Of a DNA stretch of 12,228 nt, positions 6,310 through 12,228 are shown piece by piece (position 1 is the stretch's first letter; each line of letters starts with the position of its first letter). The DNA comes from an uncultured bacterium. GTDB lineage: Bacteria; Patescibacteriota; Saccharimonadia; Saccharimonadales; Saccharimonadaceae. The stretch is taken from assembly GCA_903844835.1 (NCBI GenBank), contig CAIMUU010000010.1, positions 1-12,228 of the forward strand. The letters are read 5' to 3'. Below the pieces are notes generated by a model. The model was not told where the DNA came from. It worked only from the letters and a program-made list of their open reading frames with translations, and searched no databases. The position numbers and the translations under genes are program-made.

Positions 6310-9300
6310 ATGTTTAGGAAAATTCTAAGTAAGTTTAGTCACGGCTTTACCATTATTGAACTTATTGTTTCAATTTCGATTATTGGCATATTGGCTTCGA
6401 TTGTAATTGTTACTTATTCTGGTTGGCAAACTTCTGTAGTCACAACCGAGCTCAAGAGTGACCTTAACGGTGCTTCAATTGCGATGGAGAATTATCGTAC
6501 CTTTAATAATGTCTATCCAACTAGCGTGCCTACTACTTTTGCGTCAAGCCCAGAGGTTACAATTTTGGTCGGGTCTGTTGATGGGGGATTGTCTTACTGC
6601 TTAAATTCAGTTAGCTCTAGACTTCCTAGTCTTCGTTATTATCTAGATTCGTCAATTAGTAATCAAGGTTCGCAGGTTGGTAGCTGTAGTCTCCCGGCCG
6701 CTCCAACTATTTCTGCTACTATCGCTTCAAGCACGTCTGTGGAATTGTCTTGGTCGGCCGTATCAGGGGCGACAAATTATATTTTGCAAAGGGATACCGA
6801 TTCAAGCTTTACAACTGCAACTCAAATTGCTTCCCAGATTGGTAGGACATTTACTTCAAGTGGTCTTTCCGAAGGAGTTGTATACTATTATCGCGTCAAT
6901 GCGACTACCACAACTTCAACAACAGATTGGTCGACTTCGGCTACCGCCACGACAACAATCGGTACTCCATCGGCTCCAGTTGTGGCTGCCAGCACCGTGT
7001 CTAACACAACTACATGGTCATGGCCAGCAGTAACTTGTGCATCTGGTACGACGGCTAGTTATTATTATATTTACTCAACCAGCTATGGCTATAATTCTGG
7101 ATCGGTTGGACCTCAGGCTGGAGTTTCTGTAGCATTTACGACTTCAAGTGAGGGATACACCTATACGGTTTCGGTCCAGGCTAGGTGCTACAAAGGTGCA
7201 GTCACCAGTGACCCTAGTTCTTCGGGTTCAGACAGCTATTATCGCGCGATTACGCAATCTTTGGTTGTGGCAGTCACTTTAAATGGGGCTAATGTTCTAG
7301 CAACAGCAAATCCCTACACTTGCGCCCTCGGTACTGCCGAGTATCAATTCAAGAGTTCCCTGGATGGTGGTTCATTCAGTGCATATTCTGGTTGGTCGGC
7401 AACTGCCACTAGTACACAGACGGCTAATGATGGTGTTGAATATAGCTATATGGCTCAGGCGCGTTGTAATTATTCAGGTACCTACAGCGATATCGCTACT
7501 AGTATTGAGTATAAATATACTGATCCAATCCCTACTCCAACGATGACAACAGTCAGCCAGTCAACACCTGGCTCAACAACGACTTGGTCATGGCCGGCAG
7601 TCAGCTGTACGGCTGGTAACACCGTAAGTTACGGATATCAATATACCATTTCGCCATCTGGGTATGACTCAGGGTTTGTCAGTCCACAGTCGGCAACATC
7701 TGTTGCGTTCACAACCTCTACTGGACTTCAGACTTACCTTGTGGCAGTTCAGGCTCGTTGTTACCACAATGCTGTCCCGGCCCGCACTAGTAGTTGGAGC
7801 ACTGCAGGCTCGGCTAGTTACTATCGACCAAAATACACCCTTACTATTTCGGCTGGAACTGGTGGCTCTGTCAATACGGTCGTTAACGGTGATTATGACT
7901 ATAACGCTAGTGTAACAATCACGGCTACGGCATCATCTTCGTCGTTTGCCAGTTGGACTGGAGCTGGTTGTCCAGCCGGAAGTTCGGGCTCGGTATCTAT
8001 GACGGCTAATGTGAATTGCGTAGCAAACTTCGCATGTACTTTAGCGACGGTGGCTGGTACTGGTGGTACAGTTAGTGCCGGTGGGACAAATAGCTGTGGA
8101 ACAACCGTTACAATTACGGCTACGGCGGTCTCATCAGCATTTGCCGCTTGGTCAGGTGGGACAGGTTGTTCTGGAACAGCAAGTCATACCTTTGCTCTTA
8201 ATGCTAATACAACCTGTACGGCCAGCTTTAACTGTACTTTATCGACAGCAACTGGGGCTGGCGGTACGGTTAGCGCGGGCACAACAGTGTCCTGTGGTAC
8301 AACAGTTACGGTAACTGCAACGCCAGATGCTGGTTATGCATTTAGCAGCTGGTCTGGTGGTGTGGGTTGCTCGGGGATTGCTAGTCATACTTTTGCGCTT
8401 AGCGCCAACACGACATGTACGGCCGCCTTTGTGCTGAATAACTGTGTGGTAATAACCAATGCTGGTACGGGCGGTACAGTCAGTGGTGGTGGTACATATA
8501 TTTGTGGCTCAACTCAAACGATTACGGCCACTGCAAATACTGGCTATACCTTTAGTACTTGGTCTGGTACGGGTTGCGGGACAACTCCTGCCAGTCACAC
8601 GATTTCGGCATCTAATACGACCTGCACAGCTAGCTTTACGATAAATTCATACACCCTTACTGTCACAAACGGTACTGGTGGTGGAACGTATAACTACAAT
8701 ACGACGCCAACAATTACAGCGACAATCCCTGGCGAAATGTATTTTGTTAGTTGGACTGGCACTGGATGTCCGGCTACAAGTTCGGGAACGGTCACGATGA
8801 CTGGAAATATATCCTGTACAGGCAATACCGCATGGAATACCTATGGTTTAACAACAAGTACGGCATGGAGCGGCACCGGTACTACTAGTGGTGGCGGAAC
8901 ATTTAATTACAATACCTCTCATACTATTACAGCCACCCCAGCCGCAGGTTACTCTTTTAGGCTGTGGGACAAAAATTCTACTGGTACCGGCAATTGTGGC
9001 ACACAAGCTGCCAACCCAGGAACAGCGCTTGTTCTAAACGCGGTAGCACCTTGGCCAGCTGGTCCACTTAATTGCCGAGCTAACTTCATTTGGAATGCTG
9101 CTGTGAGAGCGACTCTGACTTACGTTAGAAATTCCGCTTACAACTATACTTTCACTTGGACGCCCAATCCCGATACAGTCTGTGCTTCAAAGCCTGGTGA
9201 GTCTGTTGAATACCAGTATAGATTAAGAGAGAATGGAGTATATACTGGTTACACATTAACAACATCAAATTCCTTTACTGACACCGGACTTTCAATCTAT

Positions 9301-9396
9301 TCTACATTGGCGGAGGTTCAAGCACGTTGTAGGACGACTGGCACAACTGGCGCATGGAGTGCCACAAAAGCTACTGCGGCCTTTACCCCAAATTAG
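6310..9396 (+). CDS. Giant type IV prepilin-like surface protein with FN3-like and InlB-like repeats
   Basis: Residues 1-12 are a short basic leader ending in HG. FTIIELIVSISIIGILASI follows, a classic class III signal with Glu at +5, which prepilin peptidase would cut after Gly12. A pilin-like body (~40-128) has C97 and C126. Next come an ordinary FN3 domain (~129-217); three related beta domains (~218-508), each with one Cys pair; six InlB B-repeat/Flg_new-like units starting near residues 509, 575, 641, 708, 777 and 841, with GTGGTVSAG, TITATA, FSTWSG and TTCTASF themes; and a C-terminal domain (~927-1028) with another Cys pair. Pilins are usually 120-200 residues, so at 1028 this is either a tip or minor pilin adhesin or a pilin-anchored surface protein. 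It is rich in Thr, Ser, Gly and Ala. No other pilus genes are in the window. The adhesin role is inferred. Confidence 0.82.
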   Translation: MFRKILSKFSHGFTIIELIVSISIIGILASIVIVTYSGWQTSVVTTELKSDLNGASIAMENYRTFNNVYPTSVPTTFASSPEVTILVGSVDGGLSYCLNSVSSRLPSLRYYLDSSISNQGSQVGSCSLPAAPTISATIASSTSVELSWSAVSGATNYILQRDTDSSFTTATQIASQIGRTFTSSGLSEGVVYYYRVNATTTTSTTDWSTSATATTTIGTPSAPVVAASTVSNTTTWSWPAVTCASGTTASYYYIYSTSYGYNSGSVGPQAGVSVAFTTSSEGYTYTVSVQARCYKGAVTSDPSSSGSDSYYRAITQSLVVAVTLNGANVLATANPYTCALGTAEYQFKSSLDGGSFSAYSGWSATATSTQTANDGVEYSYMAQARCNYSGTYSDIATSIEYKYTDPIPTPTMTTVSQSTPGSTTTWSWPAVSCTAGNTVSYGYQYTISPSGYDSGFVSPQSATSVAFTTSTGLQTYLVAVQARCYHNAVPARTSSWSTAGSASYYRPKYTLTISAGTGGSVNTVVNGDYDYNASVTITATASSSSFASWTGAGCPAGSSGSVSMTANVNCVANFACTLATVAGTGGTVSAGGTNSCGTTVTITATAVSSAFAAWSGGTGCSGTASHTFALNANTTCTASFNCTLSTATGAGGTVSAGTTVSCGTTVTVTATPDAGYAFSSWSGGVGCSGIASHTFALSANTTCTAAFVLNNCVVITNAGTGGTVSGGGTYICGSTQTITATANTGYTFSTWSGTGCGTTPASHTISASNTTCTASFTINSYTLTVTNGTGGGTYNYNTTPTITATIPGEMYFVSWTGTGCPATSSGTVTMTGNISCTGNTAWNTYGLTTSTAWSGTGTTSGGGTFNYNTSHTITATPAAGYSFRLWDKNSTGTGNCGTQAANPGTALVLNAVAPWPAGPLNCRANFIWNAAVRATLTYVRNSAYNYTFTWTPNPDTVCASKPGESVEYQYRLRENGVYTGYTLTTSNSFTDTGLSIYSTLAEVQARCRTTGTTGAWSATKATAAFTPN
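7833..9087 (+). repeat. Six tandem InlB-like repeat units within the prepilin-like gene
   Basis: Six units of about 64-86 residues, starting near nt 7834, 8032, 8230, 8431, 8638 and 8830, share the order glycine-rich turn, cysteine or tyrosine, TITATA strand, aromatic-x-x-W, GTGC turn and CTASF end. Units 2 and 3 are the closest and also look alike at DNA level (for example around 8180-8235 and 8383-8430), so copy number could vary by recombination. Confidence 0.75.
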
Positions 9397-9404
9397 TGGG
9401 AGGG

Positions 9405-9417
9405 TGTGTATTACACA
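9405..9417. promoter_or_regulatory. 13-bp palindrome upstream of the holin-like operon
   Basis: TGTGTA, a central T, and TACACA form a perfect palindrome at the -35 position of the next promoter. A one-base centre cannot form an RNA hairpin, so a protein-binding operator is the more natural reading. No function is proven. Confidence 0.35.
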
Positions 9418-9431
9418 AAACAGATACAATA

Positions 9432-9440
9432 TGTTATAAT
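9432..9440 (+). promoter_or_regulatory. Extended -10 promoter of the holin-like/secG operon
   Basis: TGTTATAAT is an extended -10. It ends 11 nt before the ATG at 9452, so initiation near 9447 would leave ~5 nt of leader and no Shine-Dalgarno sequence. The bases from -10 to ATG closely resemble those before the prepilin-like gene. No good -35 is present, as is common with extended -10 promoters. Confidence 0.6.
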
Positions 9441-9451
9441 TTATTAGATAT

Positions 9452-9832
9452 ATGAAAAAACAATTTGAAGTTTTTATTGTCAGATGGCTACTAAATTCGG
9501 TTGGCCTATGGATTGCGGTCCGACTACTTGGGACTGGCTATAATGATGTTATGGCTATCGGGGTTGTCGGCTTTTTGACGGCTGGGTTAGTATTTTCAAT
9601 TGTTAACAGCGTGCTTAAGCCCTTCTTGGTTATATTGTCATTGCCAGCAATACTACTGAGCCTCGGGCTGTTTATGTTGATAGTAAACGGCATAATGGTC
9701 TATGTCTCACTTAAATTAGCACCTGGCATTTCGATGACATTTTTCAACTCAATTCTAACCGGAATGTTGCTGAGTCTGGTAAACTATATAGTAAGCGCTA
9801 CGTTTGGGTCGCGTTCATCAATTGACAAATAG
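9452..9832 (+). CDS. Small 4-TM membrane protein, YvlD / phage holin family 4 (PF04020-like)
   Basis: The product is a 126-residue inner-membrane protein with about four hydrophobic helices (roughly 8-28, 33-52, 56-86 and 95-117). Its SIVNSVLKPFLVILSLPAIL stretch, followed by a glycine-leucine helix and LKLAPGI, is the hallmark of the YvlD/'Mycobacterial 4 TMS phage holin' family. That family is widespread on chromosomes, and its function is poorly known despite the phage name. There are no phage genes around it. The ATG is chosen because it begins the conserved MKKQFEVFIVRWLLN start and sits 11 nt after a strong -10 box. It is probably leaderless. It is the first gene of an operon with secG, 14 nt downstream. 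Confidence 0.85.
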   Translation: MKKQFEVFIVRWLLNSVGLWIAVRLLGTGYNDVMAIGVVGFLTAGLVFSIVNSVLKPFLVILSLPAILLSLGLFMLIVNGIMVYVSLKLAPGISMTFFNSILTGMLLSLVNYIVSATFGSRSSIDK

Positions 9833-9846
9833 GGGAATCAATATTT

Positions 9847-10074
9847 ATGGATGGTATTTTACAAATAGTCACTGTCGTATCGGCGCTACTAACTGTTGTA
9901 GCAATTTTATTGCAACAAAGAGGTGCTTCTTTGGGGGCTGGCTTTGGTAGTAGTGGTGAATTATTCACAACCCGCAGAGGAATTGACAAGAATCTTTTTG
10001 AGGTCACGATTGTTTTTGCAGTAATCTTCGTCCTGTCTATATTGGTCGGGCTTATTTTGCCCGCACCTCTTTAG
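9847..10074 (+). CDS. secG: SecG, preprotein translocase subunit
   Basis: SecG is the small auxiliary subunit of the SecYEG channel and stimulates SecA-driven export. At 75 residues it matches the family length. It has two membrane helices (~4-21 and ~51-71) joined by the diagnostic loop LLQQRGASLGAGFGSSGELF and then TTRRGIDKNLFEVT. AGGGG near 9831-9835 lies about 11 nt before the ATG, partly in the preceding stop. It is the second gene of the operon, and only 9 nt separate it from the solute-binding protein, so the two are very probably cotranscribed and translationally close. Confidence 0.93.
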   Translation: MDGILQIVTVVSALLTVVAILLQQRGASLGAGFGSSGELFTTRRGIDKNLFEVTIVFAVIFVLSILVGLILPAPL

Positions 10075-10083
10075 GAATTATTT

Positions 10084-11883
10084 ATGGCCGATGACAATCC
10101 AGACAAAAAACAGTGGTTGTTGCCAAAACCAAATTTAAATCAAAAAGTAATTGTAAAAAATTTAAAAAAGGTCGAAACGGCTACTCTTCGTCATACTCAT
10201 AAATTTATTATTAAAAGATGGGGTAATGTTCGCGAGGTTCAAAGCCGAGTTATTTTTTGGATAATTGCCATGGGTCTACTTATTGCAGCGACTGGTTTTC
10301 AGTTGATGTGGTATCAACAGAGTTATTTAGCCGTTGCACCAAGCGCTGACAGTTCTTATGCCGAGGCGGTAATCGGACCAGTTAATACTCTAAACCCAAT
10401 TTTTGCTAGTACTAGTGCCGAGCAGTCGGCAGGCTATCTAATGTTTTCGAGCATCCTTCGTTATGATAAATCTGGCCGGCTAAACCACGACCTGGCAACA
10501 AATGTTGCCGTCAATACCGAGCACACAAAATATACCGTCGATATTAGGCCTGACGCCAAATGGACTGACGGAGTTAGTTTGACGACAAAAGACATCTTGT
10601 TCACGATTGCTCTAATTAAAAATTCTGAAACAAATTCAATTATTGCTGGCTGGGACAGTGTATCGGTGAATGTTATTAGTGATACTACTATTGAGTTTAC
10701 TCTGCCATCTACTTATGCGGCCTTTCAGCACGCATTAACTTTCCCGGTTTTGCCCGAGCATATATTGGGCAATGTAACGCCTAGTGCAATTCGCGAAAAT
10801 GACTTTAGCCAAAATCCAGTTGGTAGTGGACCGTTTATGCTTAGATTTGTCCAAAATGTTGACACTAATGCTGGCCGAAAAGTTATATATTTGGCTCGAA
10901 ATGATCAGTACTATGGTGGAACCGCCAGTTTAGCCAAACTGCAATTGAATGTTTACAATACTACTGGTGAAATAATCAGCGCGCTGTCGTCAAACGCAGT
11001 TGATGCGACGGCTGATTTATCACCAATTGATATCGATCAAGTTGATACCGATAAGTATTCAATCTCGGTTAGTTCAATTCAAAGTGGTGTTTACGCAATC
11101 TTTAATATGAAGAGCGTGCTACTTAATGATCTTGGCTTGAGGCAAGCGCTACGCAGTGCTACTAACACTCAGGTCGTGTTGGATAAATTGCCCGAAGGCA
11201 CTTTGCCACTTAGTTTACCTTTTACTGCGAACCAATTGACTGGCGAAATACCTAGTGCTCCGGCTTATGATTTAGTTTCCGCCAAAAAAATATTGGATGA
11301 TGCTGGCTGGATTTTGAACGCTGATAACGTTCGGTTCAAAGACGGCAGGGAATTAAAGATATCTGTAGTAGCAATGAAGGGGAATGAATTTGAGGCTGCT
11401 CTTGAGGCCTTGGCTGGTCAATGGCGTGCAGTTGGTTTTACGGTTGAAACTAAAGTTCTTGACCCATCTGATGCGACGCAGAATATCGTTCAGAGTATAT
11501 TGCAACCTAGAAATTTTGACGTACTAATTTATCGACTAGATATTGGCGCCGATCCAGACGTCTATGCCTACTGGGACTCAAATCAGGCGACCGTCAAGGG
11601 CCTAAATTTCTCGAATTATTCAAATATTATTAGTGATGATGCGTTGGCTTCGGCTCGCTCAAGAGTTGAACCAGATATTCGCAACGCCAAATATATTACT
11701 TTTGCCAAGCAGTGGCTTGTTGATGTTCCGGCGGTTGGGCTATATCAGTCAACACTCCAATATGTTTATCGAAATAATGTTCATGCCCTAGAGGCGTCAG
11801 ACGTCCTAATTTCGCCAGTGGATAGGTTTAGCGATGTTCTGGATTGGTCAGTCGGTAGTCGAACTGTTTACAAAACGCCATAA
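10084..11883 (+). CDS. Membrane-anchored peptide-type solute-binding protein (SBP_bac_5 family)
   Basis: The fold is that of DppA/OppA-type ABC substrate-binding proteins, which capture oligopeptides or related solutes outside the membrane. Visible family features are GPVNTLNPIFAS (~98-109), LMFSSILRYDKSGRLNHDLA (~119-138), IRPDAKWTDGVSLTTKDILF (~154-173), NPVGSGPFMLRF, LARNDQYYGG, and the C-terminal half with SAKKILDDAGW and FDVLIYRLDIGADPDVYAYW. There is no lipobox or cleavable signal. Instead a ~55-residue basic cytoplasmic segment precedes a single helix (VIFWIIAMGLLIAATGFQLMW, ~56-76), so it is predicted to be a type II membrane protein. The SD AGGA overlaps the secG stop. No permease or ATPase gene follows, so the partner transporter must be elsewhere or absent. 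The ligand is unknown. Confidence 0.88.
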   Translation: MADDNPDKKQWLLPKPNLNQKVIVKNLKKVETATLRHTHKFIIKRWGNVREVQSRVIFWIIAMGLLIAATGFQLMWYQQSYLAVAPSADSSYAEAVIGPVNTLNPIFASTSAEQSAGYLMFSSILRYDKSGRLNHDLATNVAVNTEHTKYTVDIRPDAKWTDGVSLTTKDILFTIALIKNSETNSIIAGWDSVSVNVISDTTIEFTLPSTYAAFQHALTFPVLPEHILGNVTPSAIRENDFSQNPVGSGPFMLRFVQNVDTNAGRKVIYLARNDQYYGGTASLAKLQLNVYNTTGEIISALSSNAVDATADLSPIDIDQVDTDKYSISVSSIQSGVYAIFNMKSVLLNDLGLRQALRSATNTQVVLDKLPEGTLPLSLPFTANQLTGEIPSAPAYDLVSAKKILDDAGWILNADNVRFKDGRELKISVVAMKGNEFEAALEALAGQWRAVGFTVETKVLDPSDATQNIVQSILQPRNFDVLIYRLDIGADPDVYAYWDSNQATVKGLNFSNYSNIISDDALASARSRVEPDIRNAKYITFAKQWLVDVPAVGLYQSTLQYVYRNNVHALEASDVLISPVDRFSDVLDWSVGSRTVYKTP

Positions 11884-11887
11884 TAAT

Positions 11888-11913
11888 AAAAAGACGACAA
11901 TTGTCGTCTTTTT
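11888..11913. terminator. Bidirectional terminator after the solute-binding protein gene
   Basis: A fully palindromic stem GACGAC-AATT-GTCGTC is flanked by A5 and T5, followed by TTTTTATTT on the plus strand and TTTTTATTATTA on the minus strand. It starts 5 nt after the plus-strand stop codon. It also lies 3 nt beyond the CCA-like end of the minus-strand RNA segment, so it can end transcripts from both sides. Confidence 0.88.
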
Positions 11914-11915
11914 AT

Positions 11916-11935
11916 TTGGTGCGCGCGAGAGGACT
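11916..11935 (-). repeat. Direct repeat copy 1: duplicate of the tRNA-Leu 3' end
   Basis: These 20 bases are identical to 12150-12169, the 3' end of the tRNA-Leu gene. They cover part of the T-loop and T-stem, the acceptor strand, the discriminator base, CCA and one further A. The copy ends the structured RNA segment described separately. Confidence 0.9.
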
Positions 11936-12092
11936 CGGTCACAGATAATTTGCTTTCAGCAAATTTCCGCGACCCCGTCTCAACTTGGCCATACGACGCC
12001 ATGCGGCATCGCGTGGTCGGATGATATGGTCCAGGTTTCCGACTCTCAAACTGCAGACTTGCAGTTTTCGCCTCCACGCCTGGCTGAAGGTT
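11917..12092 (-). ncRNA. Putative tRNA-Leu-derived structured RNA ending in CCA, function unknown
   Basis: Reading the minus strand, three blocks match the neighbouring tRNA-Leu in order. A D-arm block (AACCT, TC, AGCCAGGC at 12092-12078) compares with the tRNA's AACCT, GGT, AGCCAGGC. A T-stem block, CGTGGAGG, lies at 12078-12071. The last block is the 19-nt end at 11935-11917 with CCA. Anticodon and variable arms are missing, and 135 nt replace the TTCA of the T-loop. The segment can fold: GCGTGGAGG (12079-12071) pairs with CCTC and CGCGC (11932-11923, one bulged T), enclosing hairpins at 12067-12048, 12043-12016, 12011-11994 and 11973-11938. Non-Watson-Crick pairs are G.U on this strand and A.C on the other, which favours minus-strand RNA. 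A terminator follows at once. I see no motifs of tmRNA, RNase P RNA or SRP RNA. It is probably cotranscribed with tRNA-Leu. A decayed tRNA duplicate is the alternative. Confidence 0.5.
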
Positions 12093-12122
12093 TAAATCTA
12101 TCTCCGCAACAACCAACAAATA

Positions 12123-12143
12123 ATGACGGCATAAAACCGTCAT
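12123..12143 (-). terminator. Hairpin just downstream of tRNA-Leu, weak terminator or processing site
   Basis: ATGACGG and CCGTCAT form a perfect 7-bp stem with a 7-nt loop, 8 bases after the tRNA CCA on the minus strand. The following bases, TATTTGTT, make a poor T-tract, so it may be a partial terminator or a 3'-processing barrier between the tRNA and the downstream RNA. Confidence 0.45.
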
Positions 12144-12149
12144 ATTTTG

Positions 12150-12169
12150 TTGGTGCGCGCGAGAGGACT
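12150..12169 (-). repeat. Direct repeat copy 2: 3' end of tRNA-Leu
   Basis: This is the partner of 11916-11935, identical over 20 bases with a 234-bp period. It includes the tRNA 3' terminus and is the type of sequence that integrases use as an attachment site, although no integrase is in the window. Confidence 0.9.
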
Positions 12170-12228
12170 TGAACCTCCACGTTCTTGCGAACACTAGAAC
12201 CTCAATCTAGCCTGGCTACCAGGTTACA
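12151..12228 (-). tRNA. tRNA-Leu, anticodon GAG (5' end cut by window edge)
   Basis: The minus strand reads a D-loop with CTGGTAGCCA, an anticodon arm CTAGA-TTGAGGT-TCTAG (anticodon GAG at 12203-12201, reading CUC and CUU), a long variable arm GTTC-GCAA-GAAC typical of class II leucine tRNAs, T-arm GGAGG-TTCAAGT-CCTCT, acceptor strand CGCGCGC, discriminator A and encoded CCA. The long variable arm together with GAG makes leucine certain. Only about 10 bases of the 5' acceptor and D-stem lie outside the window, where GCGCGCG is expected. The encoded CCA means no tailing is needed. Confidence 0.95.

Noticed and set aside
7833..9087. Tandem DNA repeats as a CRISPR array or other non-coding repeat
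   Set aside because: The repeats are diverged, in frame and protein-level (InlB-like units), without constant repeats and unique spacers.
9452..9832. Prophage, suggested by the holin family name
   Set aside because: This family is mostly chromosomal and no lysis, structural or integrase genes are nearby.
11936..12070. Group I intron in the T-loop of a second tRNA-Leu
   Set aside because: The interval is only 135 nt, I see no P7/P3 core sequences, and the flanking copy lacks anticodon and variable arms, so splicing would not give a tRNA.
11917..12150. tmRNA, RNase P RNA or SRP RNA as identity of the structured segment
   Set aside because: There is no tag reading frame ending in an ALAA-like sequence, no normal T-loop, no GAGGAAAGUCC/ACAGAA core of RNase P, and no GGAAG-type SRP tetraloop region. 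It is also too short for the first two.
11868..12194. Open reading frames of ~110 codons on both strands across the RNA region
   Set aside because: They run through the tRNA, the terminator and the hairpins, repeat the same peptide at the duplicated tRNA end, and lack ribosome-binding sites.
1..12228. TGA recoded to glycine or tryptophan, as in some Patescibacteria
   Set aside because: All long genes read through fully under code 11 with no in-frame TGA, and they end in TAA or TAG.

Overview
The window looks like chromosomal DNA from a small-genome bacterium, most likely a Patescibacterium (CPR) close to Candidatus Saccharibacteria. This assignment is an inference. It rests on moderate GC content, short intergenic gaps, a short UvrC, a pilin-anchored repeat protein, and a secG gene followed by a membrane-anchored solute-binding protein. 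Genetic code 11 fits: every long gene is free of in-frame TGA, and the visible stop codons are TAA or TAG.

Layout, left to right. Bases 1-2020 are the first ~673 codons of uvrA on the minus strand, truncated by the window edge. It is divergent from a ribosomal protein L25/CTC gene (2179-2892, +). L25 converges on an ABC exporter half-transporter (4710-2944, -), and the two share a bidirectional terminator. The exporter is divergent from uvrC (4771-6297, +), with overlapping -10 elements between them. Downstream is a 1028-residue type IV prepilin-like surface protein (6310-9396, +) carrying FN3-like and InlB-like repeats. Its promoter lies in the end of uvrC. A three-gene operon follows (+): a 4-TM YvlD/'phage holin 4' family membrane protein, SecG, and a peptide-type solute-binding protein held by an N-terminal membrane helix. 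It ends at a strong terminator.

The last 345 bases hold no protein gene. They contain, on the minus strand, most of a tRNA-Leu(GAG) gene and then a compact stem-loop-rich segment ending in the same 20 bases as the tRNA, including CCA. That segment also matches the tRNA D-arm and T-stem in the same order. I interpret it as a tRNA-Leu-derived structured RNA of unknown function, and it is the most novel item here.

How the genes fit together: UvrA and UvrC belong to nucleotide excision repair (uvrB is not in the window). SecG, the holin-like protein, the solute-binding protein, the exporter and the prepilin-like adhesin are envelope functions, which would suit a host-attached epibiont. Three genes (uvrA, the prepilin-like gene and the holin-like gene) have a TATAAT box 9-11 nt before the ATG and no Shine-Dalgarno sequence, so they are probably leaderless. 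The others have SD-type leaders.
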